A stretch of DNA of 64,000 nucleotides, taken from a candidate division KSB1 bacterium (GTDB lineage: Bacteria; Zhuqueibacterota; Zhuqueibacteria; Residuimicrobiales; Krinioviventaceae). This document shows, in pieces, positions 9,912 through 19,810 of this stretch. The position numbers were made by a program, and so were the translations under genes. Under the pieces are notes generated by a model, which was not told the origin of the DNA, made no database searches, and saw nothing but the letters and a program-made list of their open reading frames with translations. The stretch spans positions 124,001 through 188,000 of the forward strand of contig JAXHMJ010000003.1 in NCBI GenBank assembly GCA_034521575.1. Direction: 5' to 3'. Position 1 is the stretch's first letter; the number at the start of each line of letters is the position of its first letter.

Positions 9912-9931
9912 CAAAGAATTCGAAAAATATC

Positions 9932-9960
9932 TTGCATTTTTTTCGAGGTTTAAGTATACT
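9932..9960 (+). promoter_or_regulatory. Promoter of the TPR lipoprotein gene
   Basis: TTGCAT (9932-9937) and TATACT (9955-9960) are separated by 17 nt, about 50 nt upstream of the GTG start, with a strong AGGAGG ribosome site in between. Spacing and boxes fit a sigma70-type promoter. Confidence 0.55.
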
Positions 9961-10010
9961 GGAATTATTTTTTTACAATAAAAATATTCACATGCGTAGG
10001 AGGATGGCCC

Positions 10011-11303
10011 GTGCTTAAGGGAAAAAATATTATTAGAAAACTGCTGGTTGTGGCAATTGTAACAGTTGCCGGCCTCTCTGTCTTTTACGGTTGCGCTATA
10101 ACGGGTGAGACCCAAACCAAGGATGAAGCTCAACTGACGGCTGAAGAAAAAGCCAGACAAAAAGCAAAACAGGATTCATTGCAGAAAGCTTATCGCTACG
10201 AGTTGCTGAAAGCCTATAGCACCGGAAATGAACATCACAAGAACAAGAATTTTAAAGATGCTATTCCGCATTTATGGACAGCTGCTGAAATGGATACCGC
10301 CGGAGAGTTTAAATCCATTTATAGAAAGCTTGGCGATTCCTATATGAAACTGGACAAGCCGGACAGCGCCCTGGTTGTCTACAACGAGGCGCTTGACAAG
10401 TTTCCTGAAAATGACTATTACTGGCGTACAAAAGGATGGTTGCTTTCCGCACAACAGCAGAACGACGAGGCGATCGAGGCCTATTATAACGCCATTGAAT
10501 ATGATGATGATCCTCCCATGTCGGATTATAAAAATTTAGGCCGGCTTTTGGTTACCGAGGATCGGATTGATCAAGCCATTGAAATCTATCAAAAGATTGT
10601 TGAACTCAATCCACAGGATGCAGATGCTCAAAGCACATTGGCCAGCCTGTTCGAAACGACAGGCGACATTGATGCTGTGATCGAAGCCAAGGAAGCGGCA
10701 TTGGAAAATCGTTCTGATGACACTGCGCTTATGTTCGATCTGGCCAGACTCTATTATCGGCAAGGTGACTATAATTTTGCAATCGAAAAATTTACCAATC
10801 TTTTGGAAATCAAGCCGGAAGATTTTGATGCCCTTGAATTTTTAGGCAATTCCTATCAATATAACGGTAAATACCGTAAAGCGATTGGCGCCTATGAAAA
10901 AGCATTGGCGTTGAAACCGGATAATGCCCGTATTATGACTGAAATGGCCGCCTGTTACAAAGAGATCGATCAGGTCCGAAAAGCCATGAATACGGTGAAT
11001 CAGGCAATCAATATGAATTCGAGTTATGGTATGGCATATATTGTAAAGGGTGAAATATATTCTGCTGTAGCTGACAAGTGTATTGCAAGTCGTGAGAAAA
11101 AGATTTCGACCTATGATGACAAACTTGTCTATCAAATGGCTTATAACCAGTATCAACGCGCAGCGAATGTAGATCCGACCGTATCGAATACAGCCGAAAA
11201 ACGCATGCGGAGTATAAAACCCGAAATTCCGACCACGGAAGACAAATTTCTCCATCCTGATAAAGACAAAGCAACGCTGGATTGCTATCAGTGGCTTTAT
11301 TAA
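10011..11303 (+). CDS. Tetratricopeptide-repeat lipoprotein
   Basis: 430 residues. A signal peptide ends with a lipobox (VFYGC), followed by a charged coiled stretch and then at least eight TPR units, for example LGDSYMKLDKPDSALVVYNE, LFDLARLYYRQGDYNFAIEK and FLGNSYQYNGKYRKAIGAYE. TPR lipoproteins act as protein-interaction scaffolds in the periplasm or at the outer membrane. The start is GTG at 10011, placed by the AGGAGG a few bases upstream. It is monocistronic, with its own promoter and a strong terminator. Partner unknown. Confidence 0.8.
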   Translation: MLKGKNIIRKLLVVAIVTVAGLSVFYGCAITGETQTKDEAQLTAEEKARQKAKQDSLQKAYRYELLKAYSTGNEHHKNKNFKDAIPHLWTAAEMDTAGEFKSIYRKLGDSYMKLDKPDSALVVYNEALDKFPENDYYWRTKGWLLSAQQQNDEAIEAYYNAIEYDDDPPMSDYKNLGRLLVTEDRIDQAIEIYQKIVELNPQDADAQSTLASLFETTGDIDAVIEAKEAALENRSDDTALMFDLARLYYRQGDYNFAIEKFTNLLEIKPEDFDALEFLGNSYQYNGKYRKAIGAYEKALALKPDNARIMTEMAACYKEIDQVRKAMNTVNQAINMNSSYGMAYIVKGEIYSAVADKCIASREKKISTYDDKLVYQMAYNQYQRAANVDPTVSNTAEKRMRSIKPEIPTTEDKFLHPDKDKATLDCYQWLY

Positions 11304-11308
11304 CATAT

Positions 11309-11345
11309 AAAGCAGAGGAATAACCCGGGTTATTCCTCTGCTTTT
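11309..11345. terminator. Long perfect-palindrome terminator
   Basis: A 36-bp perfect palindrome (11309-11344, centre CCCGGG) ends in TTTT, six bases after the TPR gene stop. A hairpin of up to 17-18 bp with a minimal loop would form. It ends the upstream transcript and, being symmetric, could work on both strands. Confidence 0.85.
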
Positions 11346-11373
11346 GAAATATACCAACCCATGGAAATCTGTT

Positions 11374-11808
11374 ATGTCTATTGCGATTGGATCTGACCAC
11401 GCTGGGTTCCAATTGAAGCAGCAAATAATTGATTTTTTGAAACAAGAAAATCTCGAATACAAAGATTATGGTTGTTATTCTCCGGAACGTGTTGATTATC
11501 CTGATATAGGTGTCAAGGTCGGTCAGGCCGTCGCAGCCGGTGAATGTGAGCGCGGAATTCTTGTTTGCGGTTCCGGAATTGGAATCAGCATCGCTGCAAA
11601 TAAAGTAAAATATGTACGTGCTGCTCTCTGTACATCAGAATATCTTGCAGAGATGGCCAGACGCCACAATGATGCGAATATACTTGCTCTGGGAGGCCGC
11701 ACCACAACCATTGAACTTGCGGCCCGGATCATAGATATCTTTCTCGCTACCGAGTTTGAGGGAGAAAGGCACGGACATCGAGTTGATAAAATTGAATCAA
11801 TCATTTAA
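11374..11808 (+). CDS. rpiB: Ribose-5-phosphate isomerase B
   Basis: About 144 residues of the RpiB/LacAB family, interconverting ribose 5-phosphate and ribulose 5-phosphate. The N-terminus MSIAIGSDHAGF, the catalytic cysteine region LVCGSGIGISIAANK and the RRHNDANILALGGR segment are all present. The ATG at 11374 is chosen because it begins the conserved MSIAIGSDHAG; the frame is open upstream. It is 12 nt before glyA, so a short operon is likely. Confidence 0.93.
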   Translation: MSIAIGSDHAGFQLKQQIIDFLKQENLEYKDYGCYSPERVDYPDIGVKVGQAVAAGECERGILVCGSGIGISIAANKVKYVRAALCTSEYLAEMARRHNDANILALGGRTTTIELAARIIDIFLATEFEGERHGHRVDKIESII

Positions 11809-11820
11809 AACGGAAAGACT

Positions 11821-13098
11821 ATGAAACTGGAATCGTTCGATCCCGATGTATATCAAGCCATCAATGAGGAAAAGAAACGACAAAACACAACACTGGAGCT
11901 CATAGCGTCGGAGAATTTTACCAGCACAGCTGTGATGCAGGCTATGGGGCAGGTGATGACCAACAAGTATGCGGAAGGGTATCCGGGGAAACGATACTAT
12001 GGCGGCTGTGAGAATGTGGATGTGGTTGAAGAATTGGCGCGTAACCGCGCAAAAAAACTGTTCAAGGCAGAGCATGCAAATGTTCAACCGCACTCCGGGG
12101 CACAGGCAAACATGGCTGCGTTTTTCAGTCTGGTTGAACCCGGTGCAAAAGTAATGGGGATGGACCTGGCGCACGGCGGACATTTGACTCATGGCAGCCC
12201 GGTTAACTTTTCCGGCCGTTTTTTTGAAATGGTGCATTACGGTGTCACTGAAAACGGCATGATTGATATGGATCAGGTTAGAGATATTGCTTTGAAGGAA
12301 AAACCTGAATTGATTATAACCGGAGCAAGCGCTTACGCGCGTGAAATCGATTATAAAGCGTTCCGTGAAATAGCAGACGACATTGACGCAAAAGTTGTGG
12401 CCGATATTGCTCACCCGGCCGGATTGATAGCCGCGGGTCTTTTGCAGAGTCCGATACCGTTTTGCCATCTGGTGACTACAACTACTCATAAAACATTAAG
12501 AGGCCCCCGGGGTGGAATGATATTAATCGGTAAGGATGCTGAGAACGATATGGGCATTAAAACCCCCAAAGGCCGTGTTAAAAAATACTCTGAACTTGTT
12601 GATTTTAATGTGTTTCCAGGATTTCAGGGTGGTCCTTTGATGCATGTGATCGCAGCAAAAGCGGTTGCGTTTCGGGAAGCTTTAAAGCCTGAATTCAAAG
12701 AGTATCAAAAACAGGTTATCCGCAATGCCCAGGTACTCGCACGCGAGCTCATGGATAGGGGGTTTCATGTGGTTTCAGGCGGGACCGATACCCATATTGT
12801 TCTGCTTGACGTTCGTAGTCATAAAATTACCGGCAAAGATTCGGAAATTGCACTGGAGGCAGCCGGCATTACTGCCAATAAAAATATGGTGCCTTTTGAT
12901 GATCAAAGTCCTTTTGTGACCAGCGGTATCCGGCTGGGCACTCCTGCCTTGACCACCCGGGGCATGGAGGAAGAAGAGATGAGAAAGGTCGCAGAAATGA
13001 TTGACACTGTACTGTCAAATATTTCGAGCTCAAATGTACAACAACGCATAAGAAAACAAGTCAACGAACTCTGTGAGCAATTCCCGCTTTATGATTAA
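11821..13098 (+). CDS. glyA: Serine hydroxymethyltransferase
   Basis: 425 residues, PLP-dependent conversion of serine and tetrahydrofolate to glycine and methylene-tetrahydrofolate. Seen are [26 protein letters not shown], the PLP-lysine region [13 protein letters not shown] (Lys about residue 224) and GVNFNVFP-like [12 protein letters not shown]. Length is normal. It follows rpiB closely and precedes nrdR. Confidence 0.97.
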   Translation: MKLESFDPDVYQAINEEKKRQNTTLELIASENFTSTAVMQAMGQVMTNKYAEGYPGKRYYGGCENVDVVEELARNRAKKLFKAEHANVQPHSGAQANMAAFFSLVEPGAKVMGMDLAHGGHLTHGSPVNFSGRFFEMVHYGVTENGMIDMDQVRDIALKEKPELIITGASAYAREIDYKAFREIADDIDAKVVADIAHPAGLIAAGLLQSPIPFCHLVTTTTHKTLRGPRGGMILIGKDAENDMGIKTPKGRVKKYSELVDFNVFPGFQGGPLMHVIAAKAVAFREALKPEFKEYQKQVIRNAQVLARELMDRGFHVVSGGTDTHIVLLDVRSHKITGKDSEIALEAAGITANKNMVPFDDQSPFVTSGIRLGTPALTTRGMEEEEMRKVAEMIDTVLSNISSSNVQQRIRKQVNELCEQFPLYD

Positions 13099-13113
13099 AA
13101 TAATAGTGTGAAT

Positions 13114-13557
13114 ATGAGATGTCCATTCTGTAATTATCATGATACCAAAGTGATTGATTCGCGTACCCGGGATGAGGGGCGGTCAATCAGAAGGCGGCGG
13201 CGCTGTCTGAAATGCAACAGACGCTTTACCACGCGAGAGACTGTTGATGAAATTCCCCTGCGGATTGTGAAACAGGATGGTACACGGGAAGAGTTTAACC
13301 GTGAGAAATTGTTGCGCGGAATACAAAATGCATGCACCAAACGCCCGATCTCTACTTTGGATATCGAAGAACTCGTTTCCAAGATTGAATTTGAGATCAG
13401 GGATCAGAATACAGAAGAAGTATCTTCGCGTGTCATTGGGGAACAGGTCATGAAAGCCTTGAAAAAGCTCGATGATGTTGCCTATGTCCGGTTTGCATCG
13501 GTATACCGTAATTTCCAGGCCAAAGAAGAGTTTTTGAGTGAGCTGGATCAGCTTTAG
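13114..13557 (+). CDS. nrdR: Transcriptional repressor NrdR
   Basis: About 147 residues. An N-terminal zinc ribbon (MRCPFCNYHDTKVIDSR ... CLKCNRRF) is followed by an ATP-cone domain (IVKQDGTREEFNREKLLRGI). NrdR senses nucleotides and represses ribonucleotide reductase genes. No NrdR box was noted in this window. The ATG at 13114 is preferred over the in-frame GTG at 13108 because it begins the conserved MRCPFC. Confidence 0.95.
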   Translation: MRCPFCNYHDTKVIDSRTRDEGRSIRRRRRCLKCNRRFTTRETVDEIPLRIVKQDGTREEFNREKLLRGIQNACTKRPISTLDIEELVSKIEFEIRDQNTEEVSSRVIGEQVMKALKKLDDVAYVRFASVYRNFQAKEEFLSELDQL

Positions 13558-13584
13558 AAAAATATAAAATTGATAGGAGATGTT

Positions 13585-14922
13585 TTGGGCTTGCTGAGAA
13601 AAAAAACGTTTACAGGCGGTGTGCACCCACCGGAATTCAAGAGCGAGGGCGAAAAGAAGAAAGTAGAAACATGCCCTGCTCCGAAAACAGCGATAATCCC
13701 GGTCTCCCAGCATATTGGCGCTCCTGCTCAACCCGTTGTGGAGCGCGGTGACACGGTCAAAATCGGGGATGTAGTCGCCAAAGCAGGCGGATTTGTTTCG
13801 GCGCCGGTACATGCAACCATCTCCGGCAAGGTCAAAAAGATTGAAAAGCGTCCGCACCCTCTGGGTCAAAATGTTCTATCTGTTATTATTGAAAACGATC
13901 AAGCGGATGAATGGAATCCGGATATTCAGTTTGATGAACAGTACGAGAAACAGAGTACGGCGGAGATGATACAGCGTATCTCTGCGGCGGGTCTGGCCGG
14001 AATGGGCGGCGCTACTTTTCCAACGCATGTCAAAGTCAAACCCCCGGATAATAAAAAGATCGATACCGTCATCCTGAATGGCGCTGAATGCGAACCGTTT
14101 CTCACCGCGGATCACCGGCTCATGCTCGAAGAACCGGAACGTGTTTTGAAAGGACTGCAGCTTATTATGCGTATACTGGGCGCGCAGACCGGTTTGATCG
14201 GTATTGAAAACAATAAACCGGATGCTGTGCGCGTCATGAAAGCAAAAGTGAATGAACTGGGGCTTCCGTATAAAGTCACGAGTCTCCCGGTCAAGTATCC
14301 CCAGGGCGCGGAAAAGCAGCTGATTAAAGCTCTGAAAAACCGCAAAGTGCCGGCAGGCGGGCTCCCTATGGATGTGGGGTGTGTGGTTCAGAATGTAGGG
14401 ACCGCAGCGGCTGTCTATGATGCCATTGCCTATAAAAAACCGCTGATTGAGCGGATCGTTTCTGTAGCCGGCCCGGCAATCAAAGAACCCAAAAATCTTT
14501 TGGTGCGCATTGGCACCCCGTTTGCAGAGGTGCTGGAATGCTGCGGCGGTCCGACGGAAGAGATGGGAAAGCTCATTATGGGCGGACCGATGATGGGGCT
14601 GGCACAATATACGCTTGACGCACCGGTCATTAAAGGTACATCGGGTCTGATCGCTATGAAAGAAACGCAGAGTTTTCGTCCGCCTGAAACCGTATGTATC
14701 TCCTGCGCTCATTGCGTCGATGTCTGTCCCATGGGATTGGTTCCCAAAGCACTGGGGCAGTTTGTAAAACATGAACGCTATAACGATGCGAAATCGTATC
14801 ATATTCTGGATTGTATCGAATGCGGGTCCTGCAGCTATGTCTGTCCGGCCCATATCAATCTGGTGCATCTCGTTAAATTTGGAAAACTCAAAGTCATTGA
14901 ACAGCAAAAGAAAGCCGGCTAA
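13585..14922 (+). CDS. rnfC: Rnf electron-transport complex subunit C
   Basis: About 445 residues. The N-terminal TFTGGVHPPE motif, the glycine-rich GLAGMGGATFPTHVK (NADH/FMN fold) and two C-terminal 4Fe-4S motifs (CISCAHCVDVCP and CIECGSCSYVCP) identify RnfC. In Rnf, RnfC is the NADH-facing subunit of a membrane complex that couples ferredoxin:NAD oxidoreduction to ion transport. No ATG is near: TTG codons at 13571, 13585 and 13591 are in frame or close, and AGGAGA at 13575-13580 favours 13585 or 13591. First gene of rnfCDGEA. Confidence 0.94.
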   Translation: MGLLRKKTFTGGVHPPEFKSEGEKKKVETCPAPKTAIIPVSQHIGAPAQPVVERGDTVKIGDVVAKAGGFVSAPVHATISGKVKKIEKRPHPLGQNVLSVIIENDQADEWNPDIQFDEQYEKQSTAEMIQRISAAGLAGMGGATFPTHVKVKPPDNKKIDTVILNGAECEPFLTADHRLMLEEPERVLKGLQLIMRILGAQTGLIGIENNKPDAVRVMKAKVNELGLPYKVTSLPVKYPQGAEKQLIKALKNRKVPAGGLPMDVGCVVQNVGTAAAVYDAIAYKKPLIERIVSVAGPAIKEPKNLLVRIGTPFAEVLECCGGPTEEMGKLIMGGPMMGLAQYTLDAPVIKGTSGLIAMKETQSFRPPETVCISCAHCVDVCPMGLVPKALGQFVKHERYNDAKSYHILDCIECGSCSYVCPAHINLVHLVKFGKLKVIEQQKKAG

Positions 14923-14955
14923 TTTATATTACGAAACCTAAAATGAATGTGACCT

Positions 14956-15993
14956 ATGGATAAAAAATTAGTTGTCTCCAGTTCCCCGCATATTCTGATC
15001 AAGGAATCTACGCCCAAGATTATGTATACCGTGACCGCAAGTCTTATTCCTGCCGGTATCGGGGCGGTTTATTTTTTCGGAATCCGAGCCTTGTGGATTA
15101 TGCTGATCGGAATCGTTTCCGCTGTGATCACGGAATTTGTAATTGCTAAAATGCTGAAAAAACCGGTTACCGTGACAGACGGCAGCGCCGTTTTGACCGG
15201 TCTGTTGTTGTCTTATAACGTATCTGTACAAGTGCCTCTCTGGATGCCCGCAGTGGGGGCGTTTTTTGGAATTGCTGTCGGCAAAATGGTCTTTGGAGGC
15301 CTGGGATATAACCCGATGAACCCCGCGTTGCTGGGGCGCGCTTTTTTATTGGCGTCGTGGCCGGCCAAAATGACTGTGTTTGATAAAGCTGTTCCGCAGG
15401 GCGGCACAGTTTCGGGAATTGATATGATGACCAGCGCCACTCCGCTGAATGTCTACAAGAGCTCACATGAAATACTCGCCAATTCGTCCCAATATTCCAT
15501 CGAAAAAGTCCAGCAGGCCAATGAAGCGCTGGGAAAATTGTACGATTCCATAGAAGGTTTGTTCTGGGGCAAAATCGGCGGCTGTATCGGGGAGACGTCT
15601 GCAGCGCTGCTGCTGCTGGGCGCTGCTTTTCTGATGTATAAACGCTATATCGGGTGGAAAATTCCGTTTTTTTATATTGGTACGGTCGCGGTCCTGAGCT
15701 GGATTTTCGGCGCACCGGATTCCTATTTTGGTGGTAACGTGCTGTTTGCATTATTTTCAGGCGGACTCATCTTGGGCGCCTTTTATATGGCTACAGATAT
15801 GGTTACTTCTCCGGTCACGTTTCGGGGACGTATTTATTTTGGTATCGGTTGTGGTGTCATCACGTTTATTATACGCCGTTATGGCGGATACCCGGAAGGT
15901 GTATCTTATTCTATACTGCTGATGAATCTGGTAGCTCCTTTACTGGATCGCTACACGCAACCCAAGATCTTTGGAGGTCGGAAGAAGAAATGA
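14956..15993 (+). CDS. rnfD: Rnf complex subunit D
   Basis: 345 residues, eight to ten membrane helices. The SATPL motif near residue 162 matches the place where RnfD/NqrB carry a threonine-linked FMN. GGLGYNPMNPALLGRAFL and YMATDMVTSPVT are typical. RnfD is a core membrane flavoprotein of the ion pump. The stop overlaps the rnfG start (ATGA). Confidence 0.95.
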   Translation: MDKKLVVSSSPHILIKESTPKIMYTVTASLIPAGIGAVYFFGIRALWIMLIGIVSAVITEFVIAKMLKKPVTVTDGSAVLTGLLLSYNVSVQVPLWMPAVGAFFGIAVGKMVFGGLGYNPMNPALLGRAFLLASWPAKMTVFDKAVPQGGTVSGIDMMTSATPLNVYKSSHEILANSSQYSIEKVQQANEALGKLYDSIEGLFWGKIGGCIGETSAALLLLGAAFLMYKRYIGWKIPFFYIGTVAVLSWIFGAPDSYFGGNVLFALFSGGLILGAFYMATDMVTSPVTFRGRIYFGIGCGVITFIIRRYGGYPEGVSYSILLMNLVAPLLDRYTQPKIFGGRKKK

Positions 15994-16559
15994 GTGAAAT
16001 GATCAAACTCGGCGGTTTGCTTATGGTTATCACAGCTATTGCAGCAACAGCACTGGCCGGTGTGTATTCCGTGGCCAAACCCCGTATCGACGAACAAAAA
16101 GCAATGGCGGTAGAACAGGCGCTGAACACCGCTTTGCCGAATACCGATGCAGAGTCTGTGGAATCAGGAAATTCAAATAATGATTTGTCTTACTATATGG
16201 CCTTTGACTCTGATTCTGCTAAAAAGCCCAAAGCTTATGCTTATATTGCCAAAGGCGCCGGGTATTCCAGTATGATTGAGACCATGGTGGGCGTGGATAC
16301 AACGGGAACTATCGTGGGCATGAAAGTGCTAAGTCAGACCGAGACCCCCGGACTGGGCACCCGCATTGAAGAAGTCAAGTATGGAGAAGAAAAACCCTGG
16401 TTTCAGCAACAGTTTATCGGTCTTGATGCGGATTCAGTGGCGCTTGAACAAAACGGCGGTTCCATCCAGGCTATAACCGGCGCCACGATATCCTCACAAG
16501 CGGTGACCCGCTCTGTTACTGAAGGCTATGAGCAGCTTTTACAACAACGCAGACAATAA
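15990..16559 (+). CDS. rnfG: Rnf complex subunit G
   Basis: About 189 residues. One N-terminal membrane helix (GGLLMVITAIAATALAGVY) is followed by an extracytoplasmic FMN-binding domain. The motif ITGATISSQAVT contains the covalent FMN threonine (about residue 166), and SQTETPGLGTRIEE is also typical. The ATG at 15990 overlaps the rnfD stop; the frame is open further upstream but that part is rnfD sequence in another frame. Confidence 0.94.
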   Translation: MSEMIKLGGLLMVITAIAATALAGVYSVAKPRIDEQKAMAVEQALNTALPNTDAESVESGNSNNDLSYYMAFDSDSAKKPKAYAYIAKGAGYSSMIETMVGVDTTGTIVGMKVLSQTETPGLGTRIEEVKYGEEKPWFQQQFIGLDADSVALEQNGGSIQAITGATISSQAVTRSVTEGYEQLLQQRRQ

Positions 16560-16579
16560 ACTCAAAGGATGGTCAGGCT

Positions 16580-17173
16580 ATGCTGAACGAATTTACCAAA
16601 GGTATTTATAAAGATAATCCTGTGTTTAAACAGGCGCTTGGATTATGTCCGACTTTGGCTGTGACCAATTCCGTGCAGGGTGGGCTGGGCATGGGACTGG
16701 CGGCTACCTTTGTACTGATCTGCTCGAATTTATTGATTTCGTTGATCCGGGGCATTGTCCCGCCGAAAATCAGAATTCCCATTTATATTGTTGTGATTGC
16801 TACATTTGTGACCATTGTTGATCTGGTGATGGCCGGGTTTTTACCGGCACTGCATAAAGAGCTGGGAATTTTCGTCCCGCTGATTGTGGTCAATTGTATG
16901 ATTCTCGGACGCGCAGAAGCATTTGCCGGCAAAAATTCCGTCGGATTGTCCTTTCTGGACGGATTGGGAATGGGAGTCGGTTTTACCGCCGCCCTTGTCC
17001 TGTTGGGAACCATCCGTGAATTCCTGGGCAACGGCAGTCTTTTTGGAGTGCCGCTCGTATCGGATCTTAAAGTTTTAATCATGATACTGCCTCCCGGTGC
17101 ATTTTTAACTATTGGGTTTGTACTGGTTTTTCTCAACTGGCTGGAACAACGCGCAACAAATAAAAACTCTTGA
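16580..17173 (+). CDS. rnfE: Rnf complex subunit E
   Basis: 197 residues, six membrane helices. [19 protein letters not shown] at the start and [18 protein letters not shown] in the middle match RnfE/NqrD, one of a pair of homologous antiporter-like subunits; a conserved cysteine lies in each. It pairs with RnfA across the membrane. Close spacing to both neighbours supports one operon. Confidence 0.94.
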   Translation: MLNEFTKGIYKDNPVFKQALGLCPTLAVTNSVQGGLGMGLAATFVLICSNLLISLIRGIVPPKIRIPIYIVVIATFVTIVDLVMAGFLPALHKELGIFVPLIVVNCMILGRAEAFAGKNSVGLSFLDGLGMGVGFTAALVLLGTIREFLGNGSLFGVPLVSDLKVLIMILPPGAFLTIGFVLVFLNWLEQRATNKNS

Positions 17174-17187
17174 GCAGAGAGGAAGAA

Positions 17188-17817
17188 ATGGATATCCAAA
17201 ATCTTTTACTGATATCGGTCGGTGTTATATTTATCAATAACTTTGTTTTTTCCCGGTTCCTTGGAATTTGTCCCTATATCGGCGTTTCCAAACAACTGGA
17301 TTCCGCGATCGGCATGGGTGCGGCGGTCACGTTTGTAATGACTCTGGCGTCTACGGTAACCTGGTTAATTTATACCTTTTTATTGGCGCCAACCTCATCC
17401 AATATCTTTTATCATATTTTTAATCTGGATACCTATCCGGATCTCGTGTTTCTGAAAACCATTGCGTTTATACTTGTCATTGCTTCTCTGGTGCAATTTG
17501 TAGAGATGGTCATTCAAAAAACAAGTCCGGCATTGTATAAATCATTGGGAATTTATCTGCCGCTGATTACAACCAATTGCGCAATATTGGGGGTGGCTTT
17601 GCTGAATCTTGATGAAAGCTATACTTTCATTGAAAGCATTGTTCATGGTTTTTCTGCAGGAATCGGTTTTACTCTTGCCCTGGTTTTGATGGCCGGGATT
17701 CGTGAGAAACTGGAATTGGCAGATGTACCCCGGGCTGTCAGAGGAGTACCGCTGGCTTTTATCGTGGCTGGTTTGATGTCTATTGCCTTTTTGGGTTTTT
17801 CAGGGCTTGAGTTTTAA
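17188..17817 (+). CDS. rnfA: Rnf complex subunit A
   Basis: About 209 residues, six membrane helices, with [18 protein letters not shown] and [16 protein letters not shown], the signature of RnfA/NqrE. The ATG at 17188 is preferred, with GAGAGGAAG just before; an in-frame TTG at 17170 overlaps rnfE. It is the last gene of the cluster: a weak terminator follows and no rnfB gene lies before rnfC or after rnfA. Confidence 0.94.
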   Translation: MDIQNLLLISVGVIFINNFVFSRFLGICPYIGVSKQLDSAIGMGAAVTFVMTLASTVTWLIYTFLLAPTSSNIFYHIFNLDTYPDLVFLKTIAFILVIASLVQFVEMVIQKTSPALYKSLGIYLPLITTNCAILGVALLNLDESYTFIESIVHGFSAGIGFTLALVLMAGIREKLELADVPRAVRGVPLAFIVAGLMSIAFLGFSGLEF

Positions 17818-17848
17818 CTTGATTTTAAGTAATCATATTAATATTTTA

Positions 17849-17884
17849 ACCCCTTGTTTTCATAAAAAGCAGGGGGTGTTTTAT
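17849..17884 (+). terminator. Probable terminator after the rnf operon
   Basis: ACCCC at 17849-17853 can pair with GGGGT at 17873-17877, extended by TTTT/AAAA pairing with an internal mismatch, followed by a T-rich run. Moderate quality, but well placed 32 nt after rnfA. Confidence 0.5.
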
Positions 17885-17909
17885 TGGTATTTAACTTTGG
17901 GATACAGAT

Positions 17910-18827
17910 ATGGCAGATGATAAAAATAAATATGATAATCCGGAAGAGCCAGAAGAACAACCGGAAAACCAAAACTCGGCGGATTCAGAACAAAATCCTG
18001 AACAGGATCCTTATTCGGAGGCAAATGATTCATCGACGGATGAATCGGCTGCTGGAACTGAAAATGAAACGGGGCCGGAAAAGAAATCTAAAGAAACAAA
18101 GAATGATGATGACAAGACCATGCCGTTTCTGGATCATCTGGAAGAACTGCGCTGGATGTTGCTGCGCAGCATCACCTCGATTGTCCTTGCCGCGGTTGTT
18201 TGTTTTTTCTTTTCAGAGGAAATTGTTACTCTGCTTAAAAGCGCCGGTCCACCGGACTTGAAGCTTATTTACCTGGCGCCTGCTGAAGGCTTTATGACCT
18301 ACATCAAGGTTTCTATTTTTGCCGGATTGATTTTGGCGCTTCCTTATGTGGCATGGGAGTTTTGGCGATTTGTGGTGCCGGGACTTTTGGATAAAGAACG
18401 AAAATTGGTACCTCCTATTGTTTTTTTTACGGTGCTCTGCTTTCTGGTCGGTGCGTTGTTTGCTTTTAAAATTATTATCGGTTTCGGTTTGAACTTTTTA
18501 CTCGGCTTTCAAACGGATTTTCTGGAAGCCAATATTACAATAAGTAAATATCTCGGATTTGTGGTAACACTGGTTCTGGTATTCGGTATTGTTTTCGAAC
18601 TGCCCGTTTTATCCTATTTTTTAACCCGTATCGGTATTTTAAATCCCGAGTTTTTAAAGAAAAAACGCGCCTATGGTATTGTTACGATTTTTATCATTGC
18701 TGCCATGGTCACACCACCGGATATTTTTACTCAACTCATGCTTGCGGGGCCGCTTATTCTGCTCTATGAGATCAGTATCCTGGTTTCAGAGTTTGTGTAT
18801 CGGCGGAAAAAGCGACGGGAAGAATAA
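17910..18827 (+). CDS. tatC: Sec-independent translocase subunit TatC, acidic N-terminal extension
   Basis: 305 residues. The first 70 or so are Asp/Glu/Asn/Pro-rich and probably disordered. TatC proper begins at MPFLDHLEELRWML and has six predicted helices. The family motifs MTYIKVSIFAGLILALPYV, FWRFVVPGLLDKE and the MVTPPDIFTQ region are clear. TatC recognises twin-arginine signals. Several exported enzymes further along this window carry RR-containing signals and would be clients. tatA/tatB are not in the window. Confidence 0.93.
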   Translation: MADDKNKYDNPEEPEEQPENQNSADSEQNPEQDPYSEANDSSTDESAAGTENETGPEKKSKETKNDDDKTMPFLDHLEELRWMLLRSITSIVLAAVVCFFFSEEIVTLLKSAGPPDLKLIYLAPAEGFMTYIKVSIFAGLILALPYVAWEFWRFVVPGLLDKERKLVPPIVFFTVLCFLVGALFAFKIIIGFGLNFLLGFQTDFLEANITISKYLGFVVTLVLVFGIVFELPVLSYFLTRIGILNPEFLKKKRAYGIVTIFIIAAMVTPPDIFTQLMLAGPLILLYEISILVSEFVYRRKKRREE

Positions 18828-18850
18828 AAGACAACAGGACAAAAAAACTG

Positions 18851-19684
18851 ATGCAGGATAAAAAAATTGATTTACACGTTCATTCTAAATATTCGGATGG
18901 GTTGCTGTCTCCGGCGGAAATTGTTGATTATGCTGTAAAACGGAACGTATCTGCTATTTCCATTACCGATCACGATACGGCTGCCGGAATTGAATCGTTT
19001 GTCCGGGCCGGAAATCTGGCCGGGATCGAAACAGTAGCGGGGATAGAGCTGAGTGTAAATTTCAACAACCGGGAACTGCATCTGCTGGGTTATTGTTTTG
19101 ATTCTAAACACCCGCAGATCAAATCGTACAGCAAGACGCTCAAAGCTGCCCGGGAAGAGCGCGCAGAGGAAACTGTAAAACTGTTGAATGATCTTGGATT
19201 TCCTGTGTCCATGCAGCAGGTCCTGGATATTTCCGGGACCTCTCCCATCGGGCGCCCGCATATAGCAGAAGCGTTGGTGCGTGGTAATTTCGTGTTTAAT
19301 ATACGGGATGCATTTAACAAGTATCTGGCAGAGGGCAAGCCCGCCTATGTGCCTAAAATCGTCATTACACCGGCGGATGCCATCCAGCTGATCAAAAATG
19401 CAGGCGGACTGACTTTTCTGGCACATCCCGGAACCGGATCTATTGAAGAATCCGAGATTCGCGAGCTGTCCGAGCTAGGACTGGATGGCCTTGAGACCAT
19501 TCATCCCAAGCACACGAACCGTGATATTCGATATCTTGAAGAATTGTCCGCAAAGTATAATCTGCTTCAAACCGGGGGATCGGACTGCCATGGTGGACGC
19601 GAGGGTGGAATTATTCTGGGCACCCTTTCTATTCCTTATTCTTTTCTAAATGCTATTAAAAAATTACAAATTGTTGGAACCTGA
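18851..19684 (+). CDS. PHP-domain phosphoesterase (YciV/TrpH-like)
   Basis: 277 residues. The metal-binding PHP motifs are present: DLHVHSKYSDG at the start, SITDHDTAAG, GIELSV, an AHPG motif in the middle (FLAHPGTG) and GGSDCHG near the end. Members hydrolyse 3',5'-nucleoside bisphosphates or short RNA 5' ends. The gene follows tatC by 23 nt and may share its transcript. The exact substrate cannot be told from sequence. Confidence 0.85.
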   Translation: MQDKKIDLHVHSKYSDGLLSPAEIVDYAVKRNVSAISITDHDTAAGIESFVRAGNLAGIETVAGIELSVNFNNRELHLLGYCFDSKHPQIKSYSKTLKAAREERAEETVKLLNDLGFPVSMQQVLDISGTSPIGRPHIAEALVRGNFVFNIRDAFNKYLAEGKPAYVPKIVITPADAIQLIKNAGGLTFLAHPGTGSIEESEIRELSELGLDGLETIHPKHTNRDIRYLEELSAKYNLLQTGGSDCHGGREGGIILGTLSIPYSFLNAIKKLQIVGT

Positions 19685-19810
19685 TTTATATATCTGCGTT
19701 AACAAGATAGAAAACAATTTGAAATTCTATTTCCGGTTTTGCTGTTTTATTGATGGAATATATGGTGGTTGTAGTTGTAATAGTAGCCTCCCTCCTGCAA
19801 CAACCACCAC

